Of a stretch of 22,069 bases of DNA, positions 8,571 to 13,972 are shown one piece after another. The position numbers were made by a program, and so were the translations under genes. Under the pieces are notes generated by a model. The model was given only the letters and a program-made list of their open reading frames with translations. It did not search any database and was not told the origin of the DNA. The stretch's first letter is position 1, and the number at the start of each line of letters is the position of its first letter. Origin of the DNA: a virus; IMG/VR virus record IMGVR_UViG_3300035670_001349, positions 1-22,069 of that record; one strand, given 5' to 3'.

Positions 8571-8746
8571 TTATAAATGTAGAAAAATTATATATTAATG
8601 GTGTTGATTGTAAAACTTATAAAGTTATTTACAATAACAATAAAATAACTTTTGTACCATTAAACGAAGCAAACACAGACTACCAAGCTATTCAAGAATG
8701 GATTGCTGAAGGTGGCGAAGTAATAGATAACCCACCTACTGAATAA
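8567..8746 (+). CDS. Small fibre-partner protein of the expressed cassette (59 aa)
   Basis: A 59-aa ORF whose ATG overlaps the fibre stop (ATGA). It has a short strand-rich N-terminus ('VEKLYINGVDCKTYKV') and a C-terminal 'NTDYQAIQEWIAEGG' helix. The minus-strand protein at 8749-8928 is the same length and shares 'NTDYQ...W...G', so this is a family that travels with each fibre tip. By analogy with U of Mu it may be a tip-specific fibre assembly factor or a small structural protein; XkdW-like small tail proteins are an alternative. Function is inferred from context. Confidence 0.75.
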   Translation: MIINVEKLYINGVDCKTYKVIYNNNKITFVPLNEANTDYQAIQEWIAEGGEVIDNPPTE

Positions 8747-8748
8747 GA

Positions 8749-8928
8749 TTATTCGCTAATTTCGTCTGCTGGTAAAGGTGTATTTCCTTCTTCTAGCCAT
8801 TTTAAGTATTCTTGATAATCGGTATTAGGTAAATCAAATGGAATAAAAGCATTATCAGATAAACGACAAACAACTTTAGATTCAATTAATCCATTAGGTT
8901 TTTTTTGTTTTGGTAATAATTTATACAT
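8749..8928 (-). CDS. Small fibre-partner protein of the silent cassette (59 aa)
   Basis: A 59-aa minus-strand ORF whose ATG (8926-8928) begins two bases after the stop of the silent fibre tip. It contains 'NTDYQEYLKWLEEGN', matching 'NTDYQAIQEWIAEGG' in the plus-strand partner, in a protein of identical length. The sequences differ elsewhere, so the pair diverged with their fibre tips. It has no obvious promoter of its own in this orientation and would be expressed only after inversion. It ends two bases from the stop of the plus-strand partner. Confidence 0.75.
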   Translation of the reverse strand: MYKLLPKQKKPNGLIESKVVCRLSDNAFIPFDLPNTDYQEYLKWLEEGNTPLPADEISE

Positions 8929-8930
8929 AC

Positions 8931-9332
8931 TTATAACTCCGAATCAATTTTAATTTGACTTGTTGAAGAAGAATAAAAATAAGAAGCATTTCCAGCAGTA
9001 AATGATGATGTAAAACCAGTTCCAGATAAATGAAATCTTGAAACAGTTATATCACTTACTGTTATTGTTCCTGTTGTAGCAGGATAATTTACATCACTAG
9101 CTAAAAAATTTACAGTTCCAGAAACCGTTCCAACAGTAGGTAAGGTTATTGTAGGATTTGCTCTTTTTTGAGTTAAATAATTAAGATCTGCCTTAACAGC
9201 ACTAGTGGTATGAGCTTGACCACAACTAACAAATTCATCTAAATAAATTAATTCAAAATACCTCTGACATCTTTGCAAAGACACATCATAAGGTAAGAAC
9301 TCAAAATCAGTAGAACGAACTTGATTTAACAA
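8931..9332 (-). CDS. Silent alternative tail-fibre C-terminal cassette
   Basis: A minus-strand frame that encodes the fibre junction 'TDFEFLPYDVSLQRC' followed by 111 residues different from the expressed tip but of the same kind and length (110 in the expressed one) and with a similar end ('..IKIDSEL' against '..IEISAEL'). Upstream of the repeat the frame opens only after a TAG, with a TTG at 9332 as the sole possible start and no Shine-Dalgarno sequence. The residues there do not match the fibre, so it is not a stand-alone gene. It is best read as a store cassette that becomes the fibre C-terminus (N-terminal 398 residues unchanged) when the segment inverts. Most of it is beta-rich with Thr/Ser/Gly, as expected for a receptor-binding tip. 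Confidence 0.82.
   Translation of the reverse strand: MLNQVRSTDFEFLPYDVSLQRCQRYFELIYLDEFVSCGQAHTTSAVKADLNYLTQKRANPTITLPTVGTVSGTVNFLASDVNYPATTGTITVSDITVSRFHLSGTGFTSSFTAGNASYFYSSSTSQIKIDSEL
9267..9313 (-). repeat. Right arm of 47-bp perfect inverted repeat (fibre inversion site)
   Basis: This is the partner of 8191-8237, read on the minus strand at the start of the silent fibre tip. Beyond the repeat (above 9313) the minus strand no longer resembles the fibre, which shows that the copy is only a tip cassette and that this arm is the recombination boundary. Confidence 0.95.
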
Positions 9333-9355
9333 ACAAACTTTGACATAACTATTCT

Positions 9356-9463
9356 ATGATTATATTTATATTAGGAATTATCTTAGGATTATATCTTGAA
9401 TGGAAGTTTGAGATTGCCAAGTATATTATTGAATCAGTAAAAGAACATTTAAACATTAAATAG
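9356..9463 (+). CDS. 35-aa single-span membrane protein
   Basis: A 35-residue ORF: an N-terminal hydrophobic helix (residues 1-13, '[13 protein letters not shown]') then a charged amphipathic tail ('KEHLNIK' end). It lies just outside the right inversion repeat. The stop TAG shares its G with the GTG start of the next HNH gene. No Shine-Dalgarno is evident. Small membrane proteins are common in phage lysis regions, but nothing here says what it does; it may equally be a non-functional short frame. Confidence 0.45.
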   Translation: MIIFILGIILGLYLEWKFEIAKYIIESVKEHLNIK

Positions 9464-9795
9464 TGAAAAAAATACTTTGTATTAATCCAAAATGTAAAAA
9501 AAAGTTTAAATATAGAGTTCGTAAAAGATATTGTTCTGATTTTTGTTATAGAAAACATTATTGTGGTAAAGCAAGTTCATTAATTTCAAAACTTAAAAAT
9601 AAAAATTTAGTACCAAAGTTTGCTAATATTGAAAAAATAAAAGAAATATATAGAAATTGTCCAAAAGGTTATCATGTAGATCATATAGTACCGATTGGTA
9701 ATAAATTGGTATGTGGACTTCATGTTGAATGGAATCTTCAGTATCTCCCTGCTAAAGAAAATATAAGAAAAGGTAATAAGTTATTGAATTATTAA
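9463..9795 (+). CDS. HNH endonuclease with zinc-binding cysteines
   Basis: A 110-aa protein starting at GTG 9463. Cysteines at 6, 11, 24 and 28 form a treble-clef-like N-terminus, followed by a basic stretch and the HNH core: '[20 protein letters not shown]' (Asp73-His74, His87) and '[17 protein letters not shown]' (Asn91, Asn100). This is the short phage HNH group often annotated as homing or defence endonucleases. With the NUMOD4-HNH gene at 6587 it brackets the whole fibre locus, which suggests that mobile nucleases exploit this variable site. No Shine-Dalgarno; the start is coupled to the previous stop. Confidence 0.85.
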   Translation: MKKILCINPKCKKKFKYRVRKRYCSDFCYRKHYCGKASSLISKLKNKNLVPKFANIEKIKEIYRNCPKGYHVDHIVPIGNKLVCGLHVEWNLQYLPAKENIRKGNKLLNY

Positions 9796-9812
9796 AGATT
9801 GATACCTATATA
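9784..9812 (+). promoter_or_regulatory. Candidate sigma70-type promoter (TTGAAT-N17-TATATA)
   Basis: TTGAAT (9784-9789), a 17-base spacer, then TATATA (9807-9812). It overlaps the end of the HNH gene and lies 55 bases before a small gene with a strong AAAGGAG. Spacing and boxes fit a housekeeping promoter; in a genome this AT-rich such matches also occur by chance. Confidence 0.4.
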
Positions 9813-9866
9813 ACGCAGATGATATATACGACTGAAGAAAATAACTTTTACTCAAAGGAGAACTCA

Positions 9867-9986
9867 ATGTTAAACTATTCTGACATTAAGAACTACTGGT
9901 CTAAATTCTATGCAGATGCTTTTGAAGATGCAAAATCATACTGGAAGAATTATTTTGACTTAGTTCAAAACATTTACAAAAAATAA
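9867..9986 (+). CDS. 39-aa aromatic-rich helical protein, unknown function
   Basis: A 39-residue ORF with a good Shine-Dalgarno (AAAGGAG at 9854-9860). It is rich in Tyr, Trp and Phe and looks like one amphipathic helix ('YWSKFYADAFEDAKSYWKNY'). It has no obvious membrane segment. It could be a surface-binding or membrane-skimming peptide. The family is not recognised. It stands alone between a candidate promoter and a non-coding gap with a small hairpin. Confidence 0.55.
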   Translation: MLNYSDIKNYWSKFYADAFEDAKSYWKNYFDLVQNIYKK

Positions 9987-10014
9987 CTTTATTAAAACAT
10001 AATTGTTTGATATT

Positions 10015-10039
10015 AATGCACAAAAATTTAATGTGCATT
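10015..10039 (+). terminator. Weak hairpin (AATGCAC / GTGCATT) in intergenic gap
   Basis: Seven-base stem at 10015-10021 and 10033-10039 with an 11-base loop, between the 39-aa gene and the next. There is no T-run, so it may be a weak terminator, an operator or nothing. Confidence 0.25.
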
Positions 10040-10097
10040 TACAGATTAGCTAATGGCAGTTGTCTCTTGCTAAAGTCTTGCAAATGCGAAAACGACA

Positions 10098-10286
10098 ATG
10101 GCAAGAACACAAAACGAACAGTTAATAGCTTTTAAGGGGCATATAACAGGAATTAAAAGAGAAATAAGAATACTCAGTACATCAATGTATAAACTAGAAA
10201 AAAAGGTAGAGAACCTTTACTGGTCTATATTGGTTGCTACTGGTTCTTTATCTTTGGCTTTGATTACAATATTTCTTGCCAAATAA
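10098..10286 (+). CDS. Small XhlA-like membrane protein (possible lysis helper)
   Basis: A 62-aa protein: a charged helix with coiled-coil potential ('RILSTSMYKLEKKVENLYW', residues 24-42) followed by one transmembrane segment (about 43-60, 'ILVATGSLSLALITIFL') and a short C-terminus. This is the layout of XhlA-type hemolysin/holin helper proteins. It lies at the head of a lysis-like cluster (metallophosphoesterase, M15 endolysin). No database match could be made; XhlA assignment is by architecture. Confidence 0.55.
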   Translation: MARTQNEQLIAFKGHITGIKREIRILSTSMYKLEKKVENLYWSILVATGSLSLALITIFLAK

Positions 10287-10310
10287 GACAAATACAACTA
10301 CTAGGAAGTA

Positions 10311-11009
10311 ATGAATAAAAGAATCTTAGTCATATCTGATTTGCATATTCCATATCATAGAGAAGATAGCTTTGAGTTCCTAAAAGAAATTAAAAAACAA
10401 TATAAGCCAGATACAATCATAAACATAGGTGATGAGATTGATTGCCACGCACTTAGCTTCCACGACCATAACCCAGATTTAGCTTCTGCTGGACATGAAC
10501 TTGCTAGAGCAAAAGATTTTATAAAAGAATTAGAATCAATATTTCCAGTAATGACTTTGCTAGACTCAAATCATTCTAGCTTAGTTTATCGTAGAGCAAT
10601 TAAATCAGGAATACCTAAAGGTTATCTAAAAGAATATAACGAGTTCTTAAATGTTAAAAAATGGAACTGGCAAGATAACTTAACTCTTACACTTCCAAAT
10701 AAACAAAGATGTTTCTTTACTCATGGAATATCTGCTGATGTAACTAAAGTATCTCAAATTAATGGAATGAGTTGCGTTCAGGGACACTTCCATTCTAAGT
10801 TCAAGATTGAATACTGGGCTAATCCTGATGCACTATTTTTTGCTATGCAAGTAGGTTGTTTAATACAACAAACAAATATGGCATTTACTTATTCAAAGAA
10901 TTTTAAAACTAAATTTTTAATGGGTTGTGGAATGATTGTAGATTCTACTCCAAGATTAATGCCAATGGTTCTTAACAAAGAAGGCAAATGGATAGGCAAG
11001 TTAGTTTAA
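10311..11009 (+). CDS. Calcineurin-like metallophosphoesterase
   Basis: A 232-aa protein with the metallophosphoesterase signature: Asp10 and His12 ('ISDLHIP'), Gly40-Asp41 ('GDEIDC'), Asn87-His88 ('SNHSS'), His138 ('FFTHG') and Gly158-His159-x-His161 ('QGHFHS'). These bind two metals and would hydrolyse phosphomono- or diesters. Phage-encoded members are widespread but their substrate is mostly unknown. It is preceded by AGGAAG and its end overlaps the endolysin start by 22 bases, so the two are co-translated. It is not lambda-phosphatase-sized evidence of a specific substrate, so no gene symbol is given. Confidence 0.85.
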   Translation: MNKRILVISDLHIPYHREDSFEFLKEIKKQYKPDTIINIGDEIDCHALSFHDHNPDLASAGHELARAKDFIKELESIFPVMTLLDSNHSSLVYRRAIKSGIPKGYLKEYNEFLNVKKWNWQDNLTLTLPNKQRCFFTHGISADVTKVSQINGMSCVQGHFHSKFKIEYWANPDALFFAMQVGCLIQQTNMAFTYSKNFKTKFLMGCGMIVDSTPRLMPMVLNKEGKWIGKLV

Positions 11010-11434
11010 AAGAATTACTGTTTTCAGAAACAGCAACAAGACTTGGAATAGACAATACTCCAACAGACCAAATATTAATTAACTTACAAACTTTAATTTA
11101 TGAAGTTATAGAACCAATCATAAATCAATTTGGTGACATCAAAATAACTTCTGGCTATCGTTCTCCTGAATTATGCAAAGCCATTGGAAGTTCTACAACA
11201 TCACAACACACTCTTGGACAAGCTGTTGATTGCGAAGTTCTAGGAGTTCCAAATAAAGAACTAGCTGACTGGGTTGTTAATCATTTAGAATTTGACCAAT
11301 GTATTTTAGAATTTTGGAAACCAGAAGAAATCAATTCAGGTTGGGTTCATATCTCTTACAACAAATCAGGAAATAGAAAAATGTATTTACGTGCCTTTAA
11401 AGCTAATAATAGAACAGTCTATGAAGTCTTATAA
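10988..11434 (+). CDS. Endolysin, peptidase M15 (VanY/L-Ala-D-Glu type)
   Basis: A 148-aa zinc peptidase: 'TSGYRSPELCKAIGSS' (54-69) leads to His74 and Asp81 in 'SQHTLGQAVDCE', and His121 in 'GWVHISY' completes the zinc site. This is the M15 fold of phage endolysins that cleave peptide cross-links of peptidoglycan. There is no signal peptide, so it needs a holin to reach the wall. It overlaps the metallophosphoesterase upstream and the DUF3310 gene downstream. Confidence 0.9.
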   Translation: MDRQVSLKELLFSETATRLGIDNTPTDQILINLQTLIYEVIEPIINQFGDIKITSGYRSPELCKAIGSSTTSQHTLGQAVDCEVLGVPNKELADWVVNHLEFDQCILEFWKPEEINSGWVHISYNKSGNRKMYLRAFKANNRTVYEVL

Positions 11435-11630
11435 AAAACAAGTTGGTGGAAGCCACTATAAGAAATACAAAATACAACCTGTTGAGTTTATAGTTAAAAA
11501 TAATATTGGATTTTGTGAAGGTAATATCATAAAGTATGTTTTACGATTTAAAGAGAAGGGTGGTGTCCAAGACTTAGAAAAGGCAAAACACTACATAGAA
11601 CTGCTAATAGATACAACTAAAAGTAGATAA
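11421..11630 (+). CDS. DUF3310 family protein
   Basis: A 69-aa protein from ATG 11421 (an in-frame GTG at 11391 would add ten residues, but family members start just before 'VGGSHY'). It has the family core 'QVGGSHYKKYKIQPVEFI' and a helix ending 'YIELLID', with 'GNIIKYVLRFKEKGG' between. DUF3310 proteins are common small phage proteins, sometimes called nucleotide kinase-like, but no activity is established. It overlaps the endolysin end by 14 bases. Confidence 0.85.
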   Translation: MKSYKKQVGGSHYKKYKIQPVEFIVKNNIGFCEGNIIKYVLRFKEKGGVQDLEKAKHYIELLIDTTKSR

Positions 11631-11644
11631 TATCATTTAAACGC

Positions 11645-11670
11645 ATTTTAAAGCATAGTGGCTTTAAAAT
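11645..11670 (+). terminator. Perfect 10-bp stem hairpin (ATTTTAAAGC/GCTTTAAAAT)
   Basis: A ten-base perfect stem (11645-11654 and 11661-11670) with a six-base loop follows the DUF3310 stop by 15 bases. No T-run follows, but its AT-rich base can act as one on either strand. It separates the lysis genes from the next promoter. Confidence 0.5.
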
Positions 11671-11698
11671 TACGATACACGACAACTGAACCTATAAT
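11670..11698 (+). promoter_or_regulatory. Candidate promoter with perfect -10 TATAAT
   Basis: TATAAT at 11693-11698 with a poor -35 (TTACGA, 11670-11675) at 17-base spacing. It is followed by a 5' leader with an eight-base-pair hairpin including one G-U pair (11715-11722 with 11733-11740) and a good AAGGAG. It would drive the gene at 11754. Confidence 0.5.
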
Positions 11699-11753
11699 AT
11701 CAAAAAAAAGGGGTAATTTGTCGGTTTAAATAGGCAAATTTAAGGAGTTTAAT

Positions 11754-12038
11754 ATGTCAAACTACGTAGTAACTACAATAGACCCAGATTTTACCCCAGA
11801 ATGTCATACTGTTGGTAATACATCTGCACAGTCATCAGCTATCATAACACAATCAGGATTAGTAAGAATATCTGTAACTGGTGGAACTCATATTAAGTTC
11901 GGTGCAAACCCAACTTCAACAACAGAAGATGTCTTGGTAGTTGGTACTGAAATATTCTCTTTTAAGAGTGGAGACAAAATAGCTTTCATTCATCATGGGG
12001 GCGGAAGTGCGATTATTTCAATTTGTGCAGTAGATTAA
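11754..12038 (+). CDS. Small beta-rich protein, probably abundant (possible virion component)
   Basis: A 94-aa protein of Ser/Thr/Gly-rich strands ('TSAQSSAIITQSGLVRISVT', 'GGTHIKFGANPTSTTED', 'FSFKSGDKIAFIHHGGGS'). It has its own terminator-promoter pair upstream, a leader hairpin and a strong Shine-Dalgarno (AAGGAG at 11741-11748 region), unlike most genes here. That suggests high expression, as for a head decoration or other structural protein. The family is not recognised with certainty. The following gene starts one base after its stop. Confidence 0.7.
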   Translation: MSNYVVTTIDPDFTPECHTVGNTSAQSSAIITQSGLVRISVTGGTHIKFGANPTSTTEDVLVVGTEIFSFKSGDKIAFIHHGGGSAIISICAVD

Positions 12039-12039
12039 T

Positions 12040-12420
12040 ATGTGGTGGAATATCATACCAACAGTAGTTAAAACTGGTGCTGAGATTTATAAGAATCATA
12101 AGCAATCAGAACTATTAGAATCTGAAGCTGAACGTAGATACTATGAACGTATGGCTAGAGGTGAGATTGAATATCAAAGAGATGTAGCAGATCAACAAGA
12201 CAAGTCATGGAAAGATGAATTTGTTTTGATTGTGGTTTGTATTCCAATTATTGTTTTATCATACGCAGTTATAAGTGATGATATTAATATCAAATCTAAA
12301 CTAGATTTATTCTTTGATTACTTTGGTAAGTTTCCTTCTTGGTATCAATGGTTAATAGTAGGTATCTTTGGTGCGATCTATGGACTTAAACCAAGTATAG
12401 ACGCATTTACTAAAAAATGA
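12040..12420 (+). CDS. Holin-like protein with two membrane segments
   Basis: A 126-aa protein. A charged helix (residues 15-58, 'ESEAERRYYERMARGEIEYQ') precedes two hydrophobic segments ('FVLIVVCIPIIVLSYAVIS', about 61-79, and 'WYQWLIVGIFGAIYGL', about 100-115), then a lysine end. The layout fits a class II-type holin or small phage membrane protein that would let the M15 endolysin out. Homologous hypothetical proteins are frequent in marine phages. The next gene overlaps its stop (ATGA). Confidence 0.6.
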   Translation: MWWNIIPTVVKTGAEIYKNHKQSELLESEAERRYYERMARGEIEYQRDVADQQDKSWKDEFVLIVVCIPIIVLSYAVISDDINIKSKLDLFFDYFGKFPSWYQWLIVGIFGAIYGLKPSIDAFTKK

Positions 12421-12650
12421 ACTTCTACTTAATCACTTATGCTGTAAGCTTTGTGAAAGTAAATGATGAGAGTATAAAGGAAGATGTCGCATTTTGTCGG
12501 TTCTTTGATACTGACTCTTTTGTAAATGCCAGTTCATTTCTTGCTTCATTAAAACAAGTTAAGAAACTTAGAATAACTGGAGTTGAGTTTGAAGTAGAGG
12601 AGTGTAATTGGTATGATTATTATGAAGATATTTCCAACACTATTCACTAA
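12417..12650 (+). CDS. Hypothetical 77-aa acidic protein
   Basis: Unrecognised. It starts with ATGA overlap on the holin-like gene, has a possible beta-alpha pattern ('FYLITYAVSFVKV', 'VKKLRITGVEFEVEE') and an acidic, aromatic C-terminus. Its stop overlaps by two bases the stop of the convergent nuclease gene, leaving no room for a conventional terminator. Confidence 0.7.
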   Translation: MNFYLITYAVSFVKVNDESIKEDVAFCRFFDTDSFVNASSFLASLKQVKKLRITGVEFEVEECNWYDYYEDISNTIH

Positions 12651-13168
12651 TTTAACTGTACTTCAAAGTATTCTATACTATCATTTGGAAAGCATTTTAA
12701 TTGCGACTTTGGTAGTAGCTTTAATATTTGATCTACACTTTTAAAAATAATCTTATCAGCTAAAGGAAAGCAGATTGTGAATTTAGTATGATAGTTTGTA
12801 AAAGCTTGTTCAAAATAAATATATCTTTTAACATCTCTAACTTTAATCTTAGTTAAAGTCTTGCCACTTTCCCAAGTAGCATTTTTTAATTCAACAAAGA
12901 ACTGCTCTTGCTTATGTGCTTCTTTAGGTGCGTAAACGAAGTAGTCTGGGAAAGCTTTGATAAGGGTTGGGAGTTTGGCAAACAAAGGTATAATACTTTC
13001 AGCGAAAGATTGAGAATCATTAACAGCATTAAGACCAAGCTTCCTGTAAAGATAGCCACGATTAATGCAATACTGAACGAAACGATCTTCACTAATGTTA
13101 AGATAATTCTTTGTACGATTTTCATAAGACTCATGGTTAAAGTTTTCAATGTATTTCTTATCATTCAT
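12647..13168 (-). CDS. PD-(D/E)XK nuclease-like protein
   Basis: A 173-aa protein. 'FPDYFVYAP' (Pro74-Asp75) and 'FFVELKNAT' (Glu93-x-Lys95), with the predicted helix-strand setting in between, match the PD-(D/E)XK active site used by Holliday-junction resolvases and restriction-like nucleases. The C-terminal half is hydrophobic strands and lysine-rich helices. It is the last gene of the minus-strand recombination block. Its start overlaps the upstream gene (ATG directly before the neighbouring stop). Which DNA it cuts is unknown. Confidence 0.65.
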   Translation of the reverse strand: MNDKKYIENFNHESYENRTKNYLNISEDRFVQYCINRGYLYRKLGLNAVNDSQSFAESIIPLFAKLPTLIKAFPDYFVYAPKEAHKQEQFFVELKNATWESGKTLTKIKVRDVKRYIYFEQAFTNYHTKFTICFPLADKIIFKSVDQILKLLPKSQLKCFPNDSIEYFEVQLN

Positions 13169-13513
13169 TTATTTGCTCAATTCTCTTTGTGAGACTAACC
13201 AAGAACGATACAAGTCAATGTAAGATAAAAGATTATTATATCTTGATTTAGTTTTTGAATATTCAGATTCAGCAACACACAATCCTTCAATGTGCTTTGC
13301 ATATTCTGGTCTAACGTAAGCTTGTTTTTCTGCCTGAGCAATACTTATGTTTGAATTTCCTTTTTCTTCTAAAGTTAATTTACTTAAAATCATTTTTGTA
13401 TGCGAATCTAAAAGTTTATATTGATACAAAAGTTCAGACATTTTATCTGATAATGTATCAAGTTCTAATTTAATTTCATCTGGGTTTTTAGAATTTTGAG
13501 TAAGAGATATCAT
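13169..13513 (-). CDS. Coiled-coil protein of unknown function
   Basis: A 114-aa, mostly helical, charged protein with heptad-like stretches ('DTLSDKMSELLYQYKLLDSH' and 'EYSKTKSRYNNLLSYIDLYR'). It has a good Shine-Dalgarno (AAAGGAAGG) before ATG 13513. It lies between the PD-(D/E)XK nuclease and small genes of the same strand. Such proteins may be helpers of recombination or repair, but nothing in the sequence shows this. Confidence 0.75.
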   Translation of the reverse strand: MISLTQNSKNPDEIKLELDTLSDKMSELLYQYKLLDSHTKMILSKLTLEEKGNSNISIAQAEKQAYVRPEYAKHIEGLCVAESEYSKTKSRYNNLLSYIDLYRSWLVSQRELSK

Positions 13514-13537
13514 ACCTTCCTTTACATTTTTAAGTTG

Positions 13538-13558
13538 TACTAGGTAATTATCCTAGTA
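13538..13558 (-). promoter_or_regulatory. Seven-base hairpin (TACTAGG/CCTAGTA) before coiled-coil gene
   Basis: TACTAGG at 13538-13544 pairs with CCTAGTA at 13552-13558 around a seven-base loop. It overlaps the stop of the 44-aa gene and lies 25 bases upstream of the next start. It may be an operator or attenuation signal. Confidence 0.3.
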
Positions 13559-13682
13559 ATTTTTCAAAGTTAAAAGCTATCTTGGAATTTATAAACTCTC
13601 TAAGTCTTTTTGCTTTTTCAAGTTTCATTTTATATTCCAATTCAAGATCAAGCAACTTTCGTTGGCGATCTCTCAGCTTCAT
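13548..13682 (-). CDS. 44-aa basic helical protein
   Basis: A 44-residue ORF from ATG 13682, overlapping the end of the previous gene by 35 bases. It is one charged helix ('KLRDRQRKLLDLELEYKMKL'), lysine- and arginine-rich. The function is unknown; overlap and shared strand argue that it is real. Confidence 0.5.
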   Translation of the reverse strand: MKLRDRQRKLLDLELEYKMKLEKAKRLREFINSKIAFNFEKLLG

Positions 13683-13863
13683 AACTACTTGGCTTTGTTG
13701 TAGCATCAGCTAGTTTTATATTATTTCTTATGAACTTAGTATTTAGTATGTCCACAGAAATAATCTTACCTTCCTTTGTTTCAGTTAGAGCATCTTCTGT
13801 ATTCTCAAATAGTTCTTTAACTAAGATAGAACACTCAATTAACTTTTCTCTAACTACCTTCAT
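13648..13863 (-). CDS. Hypothetical 71-aa protein
   Basis: The longer frame starts at 13965, but those first 34 residues come from the structured element and are unlike a protein start. The ATG at 13863 ('MKVVREKLIECSILVKELFE') is more likely. It has no Shine-Dalgarno; a promoter candidate lies only a few bases upstream, so the mRNA may be leaderless. The helix-strand make-up is unremarkable and the family is unrecognised. Confidence 0.6.
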   Translation of the reverse strand: MKVVREKLIECSILVKELFENTEDALTETKEGKIISVDILNTKFIRNNIKLADATTKPSSYEAERSPTKVA

Positions 13864-13870
13864 TATTTTA

Positions 13871-13898
13871 CTTATATATATTTTATAATTAATTGCAA
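13871..13898 (-). promoter_or_regulatory. Candidate minus-strand promoter (TTGCAA-N16-TATAAG)
   Basis: On the minus strand TTGCAA (13898-13893) and TATAAG (13876-13871) are 16 bases apart. Transcription would start at about 13864, at the ATG of the 71-aa gene, hence a leaderless message. Confidence 0.35.
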
Positions 13899-13901
13899 GG
13901 A

Positions 13902-13966
13902 TATGGCAGGTGGAAAAGGGGGAAAATGAAACTAAACCAACAAGGTTTAATAAACCACCTGCCATA
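13902..13966. repeat. 12-bp perfect inverted repeat enclosing a nested hairpin
   Basis: TATGGCAGGTGG (13902-13913) pairs with CCACCTGCCATA (13955-13966). The 41-base loop holds a further hairpin (TAAACC/GGTTTA around a five-base loop) and a G-rich tract. It is GC-rich against the background. It lies between the SSB-like gene and the next minus-strand gene, so it may be a processing, termination or binding element. Confidence 0.7.
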
Positions 13967-13972
13967 AAATTT

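Larger units (their letters stand above)
8191..9313. other. Invertible tail-fibre segment (two tip cassettes, tail to tail)
   Basis: The segment bounded by the 47-bp inverted repeats holds, on the plus strand, the current fibre tip and a 59-aa partner (8567-8746). On the minus strand it holds a different fibre tip (8931-9266 plus the repeat) and its own 59-aa partner (8749-8928). The two halves meet stop to stop with two bases between them. Inversion would keep the frame, because both repeat copies are read in the same phase, and would exchange tip and partner together. This is the logic of the Mu G segment (S-U against S'-U'). No recombinase gene is in the window. Confidence 0.85.

Noticed and set aside
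8191-9313. Assembly artefact as the source of the inverted repeat
   Set aside because: The two cassettes have different sequences but matched lengths and gene order, so a simple misjoined duplicate is unlikely. Read-level proof is still needed.
8931-9332. Minus-strand fibre tip as an independent short gene
   Set aside because: There is no ATG, only a TTG without a ribosome site after a TAG, and the residues before the repeat are unrelated to the fibre. It is kept as a silent cassette instead.
9349-9558. 69-aa minus-strand frame across the gap and HNH gene start
   Set aside because: It is the shadow of the 35-aa plus frame and of the HNH gene. It has no ribosome site and an Ile/Phe-rich, low-complexity translation.
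12886-13192. Frames at 12886-13164 (minus) and 12908-13192 (plus) inside the PD-(D/E)XK gene
   Set aside because: They are shadows of the 173-aa gene, which carries the conserved motifs, and are hydrophobic and low-complexity.
13863-13965. 34-residue extension of the 71-aa gene up to 13965
   Set aside because: The DNA there is the inverted-repeat element; the frame has no ribosome site and the translated part does not look like a protein start.
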